Assembly (NCBI GenBank): GCA_900491605.1
Contig: UESW01001681.1
Coordinates: forward strand, 236,315-300,314
Direction of reading: 5' to 3'
Length of the DNA stretch: 64,000 nt
Origin: Calamus simplicifolius
Taxonomy: Eukaryota > Streptophyta > Magnoliopsida > Arecales > Arecaceae
The notes below the pieces were generated by a model that worked only from the letters and a program-made list of their open reading frames with translations, was not told the DNA's origin and searched no databases. The position numbers were made by a program, and so were the translations under genes. The first letter of the stretch is position 1; every line of letters begins with the position of its first letter. Of this stretch, positions 9,939 to 21,824 are shown piece by piece.

Positions 9939-12671
9939 TGTCATGACCCCAACCTTTGCATCGGGCGAGGTTGGCGGAGGCAAGCCAAGGAGCGGCGTGC
10001 ATCCATTGGGACGGGCGCGCAGGAGGCGTGCCACCCAAGGACTTGGCCGAAGGGTATGTAGGCCATGGCACGGTCCAGCGACACTTGGCGCAGCTGTGAC
10101 ATAAGGCAGGGGCTGAGGCACGGCTCTGCAGCACCAGATGCAGCGTCTGCACATGGCCAAGCTGAGCAGCAGCCTGGGCCAGCCCTGCAATGCTCCTCAG
10201 ACTGCAGGAACCCCCGGGGTGGCCAGAGACAGGAGGCTGCGCAAGAATATTGAATGTCACGCCCCAGGTATAGGGTTTCTTTTTTTTTCTAAGGCCCTCC
10301 TTGAGCGTGCGGCACCCAAGGTCCTCCCTTGAGTCAGCCTCTCATCTCACGACCAAAGTCCCGTAGCCCCTTAGAATGCTACGCGCACTACCCTCACCCA
10401 AACACACAAGCACAATTACGGAGAATCCCCAACCTTCATTGATCATACACAACAAAGGATACAAGCCTCCAGGAGTAAGTAGATCTCTCCCCTAATCTAC
10501 CCGCACTTTAGCCACAAAGTGCTTACAACACTCCTACCCAACCCAATGCCATGGCATGGTCCTTATATAGCCGGTTGGACCCATGCCTCCACTATCTCAA
10601 GCAAGTGGGGCGGTTGGGTAACCACCTGGTGGTTATGGTTGGTTGGCACCACTCCCCCATGAAGTGAACCCATATCCCTCACATGGTGCCACATAAGACA
10701 CCACTCAGCCCAATGATGTGCACTACCCAAGGTGGTTGCCATAACCACTTGGGATCATGGCCTTCAACTTCCTCCAAGTGGGTGGTTGGGCAACTTCTAC
10801 TTGGCCCACTCTACCCCAGCCTCCACTGGTCGTGCGTCTTGCGCGCATGTACTGGTCGGTCTGCAGCTTGGCCGGGCGGTTGGACAACCGCCTGGGTGTG
10901 CGCTAGCCGTGCGCGCGACCCGCGCGTGCCCTGTCACCCCACGCGCTCCTGGCCCAATGTGTTGGCAGTTCTGGCCACTACCCCCATTACTGCAACAGTC
11001 CATCGAGAGTCCTGAAGTTGAAACCACTCACCATATCTTCATGTCCGCCATGCGTGCCACGCGTCCATGCTATCTCCGCGCATGTTGCTGGCCTCCTACC
11101 AGCCTACGTCCATGTCATGCCATCCTTTATGCTGCGCTTCGGCCCGTGTGGTCTGCGCGGCCTAACTTGGCAAAGACCCGCTTGTGGCCCTGCCCTAGCT
11201 CCGCTGCCCCTGCTGCATCGCGTCACGCTGGGTCTCCTTCCCTTGCGTGAGGTTCCCTTCATGGAACCTCACTGTGGTCAGATCCACATGTGCGCCATGG
11301 CCCTTGGCATTCATCCTAATGCTGGCCCCTGGCAGTCCTAACGCGCCGCCAAGCTCCTTGACACCCCGCTCCCTGGGCATTCATCCGACCCTTGGCCCTC
11401 TGCGGCCAAGTCACTTGGGCACCTTCCCAAGTATGGCGAACCTCACCTCGTCCACCACGCGCACTGCCGCCCCTGCAGCATGCCACGCCTCAGCACCGAC
11501 ATAGGCGTCATGTTGGGGGCGTGACATTGAAGGGGAGACTCTTTCACGACCCGACCAGAAGGCCAAGGCTCGGAGCCAAGGCCAGTGCATCGTTGCGAGG
11601 GATGGCATGGGCACGGACAAGCCATGGGGCAGGCTTGCCAAACCTTGGGCGCATGGATTCGGTGGTCCATGGGGCGGCCCAAGGGCATGGCTGGAGGGGC
11701 CATGGGGATGACATCAAGTTGGGCAGCACGCGGAGGGACGAGCGGAGTCTGCATCAGTGATTGCTCATATTGGCCAGGCATTCCATCGCCTTGGGCCAAG
11801 ATGCATGGGCAATGCCGGCCAACACAAGGTTCCACCGAGGAGAACCTTATGCAGGGTGGAGCAACCCCCGCGTGGCGCCAACTATCGATCGGACCGATAG
11901 ATGACCTTGCGGCAAAGATGCACGCACGTGGTCGGAGCCACGAGCGACGTGCAGAGGGATAGTCTGAACCACCGGGCAGTTGCCAGAACCGCTCGGGCGC
12001 GGGTGCGAGCAGGCCACGACTAAGCGGTTGGCGGAACCGCTCGGCGTGCGCGCGCAGGAGGCGCGCGCACGATCAGTCGGATGTAGCTAGACGGTGGGGT
12101 GGACCGCCCACGTCCAGGCGCATGCCAGGAGGGCGCGCGCACGACCAGCACGATGGCCAATCATGGTTGGGTGGTTAGGAGAACCGCCCATGCCCAGGCA
12201 ATTGCCTGGCGCACACCAGGAGGGTGTGCGCATGATCTGCAAGGGGCGTGGGGCAGTTGCTGAGAGCTACCCATGCCTGGGACCGTTCCAGACGGTTGTG
12301 CCAACCATCGCCACGTGCATAGAGGGCGCATGGGCCAAACTGCACTAGGACGTGTAGAGCGAGGTTAGTGGGCGCATTTGCTAGGCAGATGGCATGCGCA
12401 GGACGCGCGCACCATGGCCATAACTGCCAGACTAGTGGGTCTGGGCAGTTACCAGCCACCCACTGGTTTGAGCCGTGAGAGTGGCTGGAGGAGGGCAAGA
12501 GGGGTGTTCTGAGTGCAAGTGTAGGGCAAGAGTGGGTGAGCCTTGGGGAGGGTACCATTGCTAGCTTGTACTAGGCCTTTATCCTAAGGGGCGATAGTGC
12601 AGGTGAGGTTGGTAGGCTGACTTGGGGAAGGAGTCCTCGAGTGCCACACGCCAAAGGCTGGGGGGCGTGAT
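9939..12671 (+). mobile_element. LTR of C/A family, split by a solo LTR (right arm)
   Basis: It starts TGTCATGACC after a PPT and ends GGGGGCGTGATA (canonical GTGACA with one change) four bases before a PBS. Without the 1277 inserted bases it is about 1.46 kb. Compared with 14366-15968 it lacks the TATA segment (jump near 12482) and the AATAAA segment (jump near 12585), so it is probably promoterless. It serves as 3' LTR of element C and 5' LTR of the following element. Confidence 0.82.
10255..11526 (-). mobile_element. Solo LTR with 5-bp target duplication
   Basis: A 1272-bp segment, TGTCACGCCCC...GGGGGCGTGACA, flanked by TTGAA on both sides (10250-10254 and 11527-11531). The uninterrupted sequence is present in the other LTR copies (4302-4320, 7580-7592, 14671-14685). 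A TATATAA box near 10563-10570 reads on the minus strand. Its R-U5 part is clearly homologous to the LTR of element A, while U3 differs, so it is a related subfamily. No internal region is present, as expected after LTR-LTR recombination. Confidence 0.9.
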
Positions 12672-12675
12672 AAGT

Positions 12676-12685
12676 TTGGTATCAG
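12676..12685 (+). promoter_or_regulatory. Primer-binding site remnant (right-arm element A')
   Basis: TGGTATCAGA four bases after the LTR end; the following bases are changed to an A-run instead of GC. It matches the first 10 bases of the iMet-type PBS used elsewhere in the arm. Confidence 0.7.
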
Positions 12686-13184
12686 AAAAAAATCTTGGTA
12701 CACAGCTCCGATGCAGCATGGTCTGCACAAGGTGCAGAAATTTATCTGCATGCGAGTCCACGCGTCAGTGATACAGGACCCATGGGTGAATCTTTCAGTG
12801 TAGGCCTATGCACCGGTGAATCATCGACGCAGGCTATAGCCGGGGATTAGTCACGATGGGCCCCTGGGAAGGAAAAAAATAAAGAAAAGTAGCATGGTAA
12901 CAAAATCCTCTAGTGGTGGAATCAAAGACCAAGCTGGGTCTGGAGATTGATAGCATATGCAAACGGATATCCACCATCAGTGGTTGTGCTTAGATTCTTC
13001 ATGGTGAGGAATGAGAACTTGAAAAAAATGGAAGTTATGATTTTTTTCCCCCAAATTCAATGCAATAGTTGTATAGTAAGATAAGATAACCTTTATTTCT
13101 GTTTCAAAATTCGATGTAAAGCAGCAGTAACAACAACTACAAAGCTTTAAGCAGTTTGAGCTGACTACATGAACTTTATTTTTN
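12686..13184. other. Unassigned segment ending at an N, no left-arm partner
   Basis: About 500 bases between the PBS and the N at 13184. They do not match the gag region found at the same place in the left arm and have no recognisable coding content. The second half is AT-rich. Homology to the left arm restarts at 13185. Confidence 0.6.
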
Positions 13185-14365
13185 AGCAGCAACACAGGCC
13201 GTGGCATCTGGAGCTACGGGCGTTACCGCAGAGCGATCAATGAAGATCGGCTTGGACGGGTTAGGGTGAGGCAGTGACACTTCCACGGATGGGTGCCAAA
13301 TTCAGCCCAATCAGAACCGGGAGGGTGCGCAGGAGGCGTACTGCAAGCAACCTCGGGCTGGTGCACAGGAGGTGCATCACAAGGATCCCAACAAGGATGC
13401 ACAGGAGGTGCATCCCAACAAGCCCAAGGTGGCATTCAGAGGAGACGCCAAGGAGTTCTGAATGGGGATGCACAAGAGGTGCATCATAGAAGCCAACAGA
13501 AGGGTGTGCAGGCGGTGCACCACTCTGATTCGCGAGATGGCTCAAAGGCAGGCGATGGCATAAACCTGCCTACTGGCGCACAGGAGGTGCACCGGGTCAA
13601 GTCGCAGTAAGGTGCGCAGGAGGCGCCCCACTGAGTACAACACAGCATGGCCATAGGTGTACAGGAGGTGCGCAGTGTGGGTGCAGGAGTAGATGGTCTG
13701 GTCAACATGTCTGCTCAATAGATTGCGAAAGGGTTGAGGTTGGACCTCGCTACTTGTGTTTAGGTACTTGTGTAACTCAGTTGTTATGAGTTTCTTGTCA
13801 TGTTTGACAAAAGTTCCTTCTACTGCAATCTAATGTGTTGTACAGATACTTGAGTGAGTTTGTGATTGTGTATTTGGATAAAGTGGTCTATACCCTTTCG
13901 CTGAGGAGCACTTTGATCGCTTACTCGTAGAGAGATGCGAGTGTGTCTGCAAGGAAGCAGAGTTCCTTGGGCAAAGGATCGGCCAGAGTAATTGACCGAT
14001 TCCCACCAGTGACCAAGCTAGGAACCTTTCCTTAGCTTTAGCCAATGAAGGTCGAAGGTTCATCCCAGAGGAATCATAGAACAGCGATTCCATTGATCGA
14101 CTTACTGAAGAAGGACTATCGGTGGGCAGGGTCCAAGTCGAGTGAAGCAACCTTTGAAGATAAAGATCGCCTGCACCTAGAGACAGGTGGGGTGGGGCAC
14201 GATGATACTGTGCCGGGCGCAAGGAGACGTGCCGAAGCAGGTGGTGAAGATGAAGTCACCACTACCCAGGTTGGGAAGAGGCGAGAGATTTCTGTAGGAG
14301 GAGATCCAGATCTACTTGGAGGGGCAATGCGATGAGGACGTCGGCATCTTCAAGTGGGGGAGGAT
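13185..14365 (+). pseudogene. 3' part of element A' with AGGAGG-motif array and PPT
   Basis: The mirror of 4620-5852. Bases 13185-13260 encode the last residues of the protease frame of element A. Then come about eight degenerate TGCAC-AGGAG-GTGCA-type motifs (13318-13690), a non-coding stretch, and the polypurine tract at 14350-14365. Gag and most of the protease are absent in this arm. Confidence 0.75.
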
Positions 14366-15968
14366 TGTCATGACCCCAACCTTTGCTTCGGGCGAGGTTG
14401 GCGGAGGCAAGCCAAGGAGCGGCGTGCATCCGTTGGGATGGGCGCGCAGGAGGCGTGCCACCCAAGGACTTGGCCGAAGGGTATGTAGGCCATGGCACGG
14501 TCCAGCGACACTTGGCGCAGCTGTGACACGAGGCAGGGGCTGAGGCACAGCTCTGCAGCGCCAGATGCAGCGTCAGCACACGGCCAGGCTGAGCAGCGGC
14601 TTGGGCCAGCCCTGCAATGCTCCTCAGACTGCAGGAACCCCCGGGGTGGCTAGAGACAGGAGGCTGCGCTAGAATATTGAAGGGGAGACTCTTTCACGAC
14701 CGACCAGAAGGCCAAGGCTCGGAGCCAAGGCCAGTGCACCATTGCAAGGGATGGCACGGGCACAGGCAAGCCATGGGGCAGGCTTGCCAAACCTTGGGCG
14801 CATGGATTCGGTGGTCCATAGGGCGGCCCAAGGGCATGGCAGGAGGGGCCATGGGGACGGCAGCAAGTTGGGCAGCACGCGGAGGGACGAGCGGATTCTG
14901 CATTAGCGATTGCTCATATTGGCCAGGCGTTCCATCGCCTTGGGCCAAGATGCATGGGCAATGCCGACCAACACAAGGTTCCGCCAGGAGAACCTTACGC
15001 AGGGCGGAGCAACCCTGCGTGGCGCCAACTATCGGTCGGACCGATAGATGACCTTGCGGCAAAGACGCACACATGGTCGGAGCCACGGGCGACGTGCGGA
15101 GGGACAGTCTGAACCGCCAGGCGGTTGCCAGAACCGCTCGGGCGCGGGTGCGAGCAGGCCACGACTGAGCAGTTGGCGAACCGCTCGGCGTGCGCACGCA
15201 GGAGGCGCGCGCACGATCATCCGGATGTAGCTGGATGGTGGGGTGGACCGCCCACGTCCAGGCGCACGACCAGCACGATGGCCAATCGTGGCTGGGCGGT
15301 TAGGAGAACCACCCACGCCCAGGCAATTGCCTGGCGCACACCAGGAGGGTGTGCGCACGATCTGCAAGGGGCGTGGGGCAGTTGCTGAGAGCTGCCCACG
15401 CCTGGGACCGTTCCAGACGGTTGTGCCAACCGTCGCCGCGCGCACAGAGGGTGCGTGGGCCAAACTGCACTAGGACGTGCAGGGCGAGGTTAGTGGGCGC
15501 ATTTGTTGGGCAGATGGCACGCGTAGGATGCACGCGCCATGGCCATAACTGCCATACTAGTGGGTCTGGGCAGTTACCAGCCACCCACTGGTTTGAGCCG
15601 TGAGAGTGGGACTTAGAGGCTTTGGGCAATGGCTATAAATAGGCCATGCCTTGGCCTAAGGCTGGAAGAGGGCAAGAAGGGCGTTCTGAGTGCAAGTGTA
15701 AGGGCAAGAGTGGGTGAGCCTTGGGGAGGGTTTACCATTGCTAGCTTGTACTAGGCCTTTATCCTTTATGCAATAAAGGTTGGGAGTTATCCCGTAAGCA
15801 AGAGTGTTTGATTGTGTGATTTCTATGCCAGCTTTCTAAGGGGCGATAGTGCAGGTGAGGTTGGTAGGCTGACTTGGGGAAGGAGTCCTCGAGTGCCGCA
15901 CGCCAAAGGCTAGGCCTTAGAGAGAAAAAAAAGAGAGCTTCCGCATTCTAGCCTAAGGGGGCGTGACA
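14366..15968 (+). mobile_element. 3' LTR of element A' (right arm)
   Basis: A 1603-bp LTR, TGTCATGACC...GGGGGCGTGACA, preceded by its PPT. It is the mirror of 2999-4619. It holds the palindrome CTATCGGTC-G-GACCGATAG (15029-15047), TATAAATA (15634-15641) and AATAAA (15772-15777), giving a U3-R-U5 layout in plus orientation. Downstream at 15969 the complement of fragment B's PPT follows directly. Confidence 0.85.
15634..15641 (+). promoter_or_regulatory. TATA box of the 3' LTR of element A'
   Basis: TATAAATA followed 131 bp later by AATAAA (15772-15777). The arrangement gives a short R region and supports plus-strand transcription from this LTR outward toward 16000. Confidence 0.65.
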
Positions 15969-16587
15969 GCTGGATCCTCCCCCACTTGAAGCGTGAAGAC
16001 GTCCTCGTCTAGCTGCCCTCCTAAGTAGGCCTGGATAGTGCTCTTGTCACCCTCCTCCAACTCCTTCATCTGCAGCCTCCCTACCGCAGATCGTTGGTGA
16101 AGCTTTGCCATATCGACTTAGCTCCGCCTTGAGCATGCCGTCACCTTGCTCAAACACTCAAACTCCACTGTTGAGTCCCAAACGCGTGTGCATGGCCTTC
16201 TGCACTCCTTGCGCCTGGTTTGTGGACAGCCCATGGAAACCATGGCACCACCACTGCTCCACCTCCTCCTGGTGAAAGCCACATGCTTACACCTGCAGCG
16301 TGTTGCGCGCACCGCCTGTGCGCCCCAGCAGGTCCTCTCGAGCTGCTGTTAGCCCCGTGGATCACCCATCCACAGGTCGGCTGATTTGTGATGGGCTTCA
16401 GCTTCAGCCTCTTTTGGCGCGCCTCCCCATGCCCTGGCACGGCCCGGTAGGAGCTCTGACCGTGCCACCCCCGCGCCCCTCCTAGGCGTCGGGCTTCCAC
16501 ACACTTGCCGGGACGAAAGTTGGGACTCCACGCTCCCAAACAAGAATTCCAGGTCTGTGTGGAATGATCACTATCTCGGCCTTGGTG
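15969..16587 (-). pseudogene. Mirror copy of gypsy fragment B
   Basis: Inverted copy of 2381-2998: PPT at 15969-15990, then leader sequence, then the protease tail at about 16483-16574 (minus). Small indels relative to the left copy show independent change. Confidence 0.75.
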
Positions 16588-18966
16588 CACAAATAATTGA
16601 TCGTTTAAATATTAATTGTACATACAATACTAATTGAACCATACATTTTATGTAAATATCTTGAAAAAAAATTAATGATTCAAAAATAAACAATAAATCA
16701 TCCCAACTTAAAATCCAAATTACTGAATATAATTTATATTAAAAAAATTTGGAAACTAGAATTTATATATTTTAAGGAAATAAGAAACCCATTACAAATA
16801 TTGGCGTGAGTGTGTCCCAAATTTTCATATTTTATTATTCTTTTTACAGCATTCAAAATAAATATTATACTCTCTTCCCAGCCGGCAACCTCATGTCGAA
16901 ATTAATGAATGTAGTTCTTTTAAATCCAATCAAATCTCAAGTTTATTTGGTTGGCACTCCATTTTTGTGGGAAGTACATTTTTCAGAAAACCATAGCCAT
17001 CCACTTCTTTGGTTGGAGCTTTTGGTGCGGATTAACAAGTGCCTTTTTTTTGAGAGAAGATGATTTTTTGCAGCTGTATATCAATCTCAAATCCATCATG
17101 GATAAGAAAAAAGAGCTCTTCCCATGACCTAATAATTCTACCATGGTGAAACTTTTTTGTTTTTATCCTTCGATAATCTTGATTAATAGCATAATTAAGG
17201 GATAAATTTAGAAATGGCTATCAATTTTTTAGAAAATAGGATAATTGACCAAATATGACTAATATGAGAGATTAAGCCATTTCCCAAGCTTCTTTCTCAC
17301 GACCAATCAAACATGTGTATAGAAACAATCTTCTAAGGATATTCTAAGCAATCGATTTTCAGGAAACACAAATCGAGGAATCACTTTCCATTTGCCAGAC
17401 AAGATTTTGATGAAAAGATATGAATATTTGATTGTTCGTGTGCTTAGATTCTTGCAATCTAATATCCATATATTACATAATTGCTTCTGTCACACTTGTT
17501 CAAATAGCATGACAGCTTGGTAATATTCAAAATTTCATTCCTTTTCTTTTGTTTTTTCTTTTCTTTTTAATAAAAGAAGAGGAAAAAGCTCTAAGAAAAG
17601 CAAAATTTTGTTCTTAGAAAACAACTACCATGAGGATTAGCTAAAATTAAGATAGTTGAGAAGGTATGGAGTTACGACTCCTGATCTAAAGCATGCAAGA
17701 GGATAAGTATCCATACAATCATCGGCTTAATTTCCTTCTTGAAAGAACATAAGATGTTCTTGAAGTTATTAGTGACATTTATAGCCATAGTTATCACTAA
17801 GGGATTAAATTCATGCGAGCCCCATCTTAAATGCTCATTGAACTCTCCTGTTGAGCATACAATAGAGGCATCTAGAGAGAGTGGCAGAAAGTTTTTCCAA
17901 TACCTTCTCAAGAGGCTTCCAAAGGGAATAGGGCATATTATTATGGTGGTGCCACATGAGTTTATAAATCTGGAATAACCCTTCACCCAATAGAATAAAA
18001 GTATTAGAGCGAGTCTTAGTGTTTATTATAAGGCAAAATTTATGATGTTTTTGTCTTCTGTGAATGATGTAAATAATTCCAACTCCAAAAATAATGTATA
18101 CGGAAATAAGAATGTAAAGATATTAAGGCTTTGTTTCTGAAAAAGTTATAAAAAAGTATAATAGCTAAACCCTTATTATACTCTTATGAATCATGTGAAT
18201 CCTTCACTGGGGATACTAAGGTCGTGCCAGACTTCAGCCATGAGTGATCCTCATGCTAGAGCAAGAACAATATGTAGTGCTATTAAGCTAGAGAGTATTA
18301 TCATTTATATTTGTTGATGAGGTTGTTATATGGATTTATAAATCTGCACTAGTCCTCTATCGAACAAGATGTCAAGATCCTTCGTGGGTACAAGCTTCGC
18401 ATTACAAAGTATTATGCATGTTTGAATGGCTGCCGCATAGGCTCTCCCTCATCCATAGTCTGCTGCTTGTATGGTGCTTGATAAATGCTTCTTTATTCCG
18501 CAAATATATTATAGCTATCCATGTCTAAAATAGGATACATGGTAGCATTTAAATTTGCACGATATTTTACAATTCAGACCTTATATCGTAGAGGATCTGC
18601 ATCCAATCCTTTATTGAAGTTGGCAACGGATCCTCTAGGGTACAAACTTTGTGCCACAATATATGACTCGGACCACAAATGATATAGAAGGTGTCACATT
18701 GATACATAAAAGCTATTCTCCATGACCATATACTTGGCTCTTTTAAGCATGATGGTAGTGATCGCTAATGATAAATGCAACAATAGATGCTCCAAAATAT
18801 TAGTTGGATGTTGTTCCAATGTTAAATCTAACATCAGCTCCATTTATGGTAACTACTCCATCGAAGTATGATTTGATCATTCCCAAGGAAATAAAGCAGC
18901 CGAGGTACCAATAAAGGTGAATTTGATGGATTCAAATAAAGATCAAACTTAGCTACGGTGCACTAT
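16588..18966. other. Mirror of the AT-rich outer arm, no gene recognised
   Basis: Inverted copy of 1-2380. I see no gene. Its end at 18966 corresponds to base 1 of the window. Confidence 0.7.
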
Positions 18967-20564
18967 ATGCATGCCCTCTAACTCTAGTTTTTTTCTATCT
19001 TTTTCCCCCCTTTTCAGCACCACCTTAATCCTTACCTTAGTCTTTATGTAAGTATCAAATGATGGTAGAGAAAAAAAATACAGAGAAAGATAGGATAAGA
19101 AGAAAACCAGGAGAGCATACATATAACTAGGATATTCATTGGACCACTCTTCAGATAACTAGGACCACCTTGTGCCTCGGAAATGAAAACCTCTAGTAAC
19201 CAATAGCAGCTTATTCTGGAGCATTCACAGAATTAGGTCAGACCAAAAACGGCTATAGCCAAAAAGGCTTCAGGTAGGAGAGGACTAGACTTCTGGGGAT
19301 CCCAATTACCATCTTCAATAATGAAAACAACATCAAGGAGGCTATCATCCAAAAGTCCATATTAAGATTAAATGGTCGTTAGAATGGGATAACCAAGGAT
19401 CATGAGAGAAATTGAAGGAGATGCCTTTACCTATTAGCCATATGGATTGGTCTTCGATTTCACAAACTGCTTTCTGGATTGGAAGGGTTCCTCTTGAAGA
19501 CCAGTCTCTGGTCCAGTATTCTCAAGTGCATCTCGAATTTTCATTGGAACAGTGCAGCTAGCTAGAAGATGGGCTGGCGATGAAAATTGTAATGAGTAAA
19601 AGCTGTGACCACAAGACTAAATTGCCGTCACTATCACTAATAGTAAGAAGCAATTCTCTAATGCTAATCCCTGTTGTTCAAAGAGATCCAACCCATTGAT
19701 CTTGTTGCTGCATCACCGAGATATTGATATGGAACTTTTGACAAATCCAGATCGAACCATGTCATGTTTCTCTCTAACATAATTAATAAGTGCATTTGAA
19801 GTGTTAGACAGCATTTAGAAAAAAATTAATTGGACATCAATCACGATATTAGTCTATAACTAGCCAGTCTAATTCGGTTTCAACATTTTTCAAATGACTT
19901 ATGAAGTGGATTATGAAAAGAGTTCTTTGTTTTCAAATCGCTAATCAGTATCTAAAACAAGATATTATTGACAGGGAATAGAAAAGTTCAAGCCCGGACT
20001 AGTTAAATCCAAGGCAGCCGCCGGCAGTTTTGACTGTAATAAATGATTCTTTTATACCCTTCCAAAGCTACCCAAACAACAAAAACCAAATGGAACCATG
20101 GTTTCTAACAGCACCCTGCAGTTCCTGCAATTTTGTCAATATTCATACAAAAAAAAAAAAAGCTCAGCTTTGTGAAAATGAAAGAAATCAACTTGCAGTG
20201 CCATGGTCTTCTAAAAATTTGTCTGACAAGTAGCAGCAGGAACTAGAAAATAGGACTCGCATATTTGTAGGAATCATGATGTGCAAACTAACAAGTCCCA
20301 CAACCATTTTGCAAAGGGACAAAAACTTCAATCCATCTTATTACTAATTTCACAATCCTAGCCAAAGCCGCAAGCTCCATCAAATGTGAAGATACCTTCG
20401 CAAAGGAAACTCCAGCCAGAAAAGCCAGGTCACGAACTTCTTCTGATAACCATGCCTCCCTTTTCTTATCCTCTTACTCCTAAAATTTTTCATCCAGGTC
20501 CCCCCTTCAATGCAGCGGATGATCATGTCTAATAAGGTACGATTTCTCCTTTCTGCTATACTAT
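18967..20564. other. Intergenic, nothing recognised
   Basis: About 1.6 kb of moderately AT-rich sequence outside the palindrome. I find no long frame, repeat array or domain signature. The short frame at 20030-20233 includes an A-run and looks like chance. Confidence 0.55.
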
Positions 20565-21350
20565 TTAAGAAAAGGGAGGGGTCCGTTCAGAGAGAATGTC
20601 TTTGTCTTTAAGATGATCAAGCAATTCACTAGACAAGCATTCTCCTCCTCGATCAGATCGAAGGATTTTAATACTATGTCCAGTTTGTTTCTCAACCATA
20701 CTTTGATACTCCTTAAATTTATCAAAGGCTTCGGACTTGTGTTTCATAAGATACACGTGTCCAAACCTTGATAAATCAAATAATGAATTTGATGAAATAA
20801 GAGTATCCTCCTCTACTTGAGTTGTCATAGGTCCACATACATATGTGTGTATAAAACCCAATAGCTTAGTTGCCCTTTCTTCGTGTTTAGTGAACGAGAC
20901 TTAGCCATTTTTCCCATGAGGTAGGATTCACAAGTTCCTAATGATTTAAAATCATAAGGATCAAAGAAGTTATCTTTGTATAACTTGCTTATCCTAGATT
21001 CACTTATATGACCTAATCAGCAATACCAAAGAAAAGTGGCATTAACATTTTCTATCTTTCTTTTCTTGTTATCAACAAGCAAAACTTTATCATTGAGCAA
21101 AAGAATTAGAAGACCATTATTAAACAAACCATGACCAAACAATTCATTAGAATAAAAGATAGAGCAACCATTGTTCTTTACATTTATTTCAAAACCTTGT
21201 TCTAATAACTAGGGTACAAAAATAAAATTTCTAATAATATTAGGAATATAATAACATTTCTTTAATTTCAATATCTTGCCAGAAGATAATAACAACAAAT
21301 AGGTGCCCACAGCTTCAAGATAAAAATTTGAAGAAGGGTGACTTCAAGCT
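20565..21350 (-). pseudogene. Ty1/copia pre-integrase and integrase core, truncated
   Basis: Minus-strand remnants in order: the pre-integrase zinc region (pattern L-G-H-I-S-E-S-R-I-S-K-L and S-L-G-T-C-E-S near 20900-21020, with a stop where Trp-His is usual), then the integrase core, open from 20861 to 20565. The core shows C-G-P-M-T-T-Q, D-L-S-R-F-G-H-V-Y-L-M-K-H-K-S and the second catalytic Asp in L-R-S-D-R-G-G-E. A short internal deletion removes the first catalytic Asp region. Sequence diverges after the D-I-L-S position, so the third catalytic residue, reverse transcriptase and RNase H are gone. Integrase would insert the cDNA; this copy cannot. Confidence 0.82.
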
Positions 21351-21794
21351 CTATGGCACGAGTGGAGAAGCCATTTGTAGTCCCTGCAATGACTTGCATA
21401 TATAAGATCCACATGCAGTATCCAATACCCATGAGTCAAAAACAAAAGAATTCAATGATAAATTAGTTTGTATTATGTACAAACCTTTTGATGCTTCTCC
21501 ACCAGCATCTTGCTTCAAACTCGCAAGATATATCTTGCAGTTCTTCTTCCAGTGTTCCTGCTTGCCGCAGTGAATACATGCTCGATCAATAGAATGCTTC
21601 TTTGCCTTCTTCCTCTTTTGCACGCTACTTTTAGGATTCCTCTTTCTCTTTGAACCCTTCTTTATTGCCTGTTTCTTCTTCCCATCAACTAAAAGAATAT
21701 GAGCCTTATCACCCTTGAAGTGACTCTCAGCTGTCTTGAGCATATTCAATCGCTCAGGTAATAAAATATTTAGTTTGTTCATGTGATAGTTCAT
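21351..21794 (-). pseudogene. Ty1/copia gag zinc knuckle and protease start
   Basis: A 147-residue open frame. It has a very basic linker (K-K-G-S-K-R-K-R and similar), then a zinc knuckle C-I-H-C-G-K-Q-E-H-W-K-K-N-C (C-x2-C-x4-H-x4-C), then W-V-L-D-T-A-C-G-S-Y-I-C, where the copia protease normally has D-(T/S)-G or D-S-A-C. The order gag-knuckle-protease and the upstream and downstream pieces identify a copia polyprotein. The frame ends early before the pre-integrase region. Confidence 0.82.
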
Positions 21795-21824
21795 GACAAA
21801 CTGCGAGAAGGAGCCTAGGAGTGA

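Larger units (their letters stand above)
8921..18966. repeat. Right arm of the 19-kb imperfect palindrome
   Basis: This arm is the mirror copy of 1-8904. It is about 1.1 kb longer, mainly because one LTR (9939-12671) is nearly full length here but truncated in the left arm, and because it carries a 1272-bp solo LTR. It has 512 bases (12672-13183) where the left arm has 1.6 kb of gag-protease. A single N at 13184 marks the exact place where homology to the left arm resumes. Confidence 0.93.
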
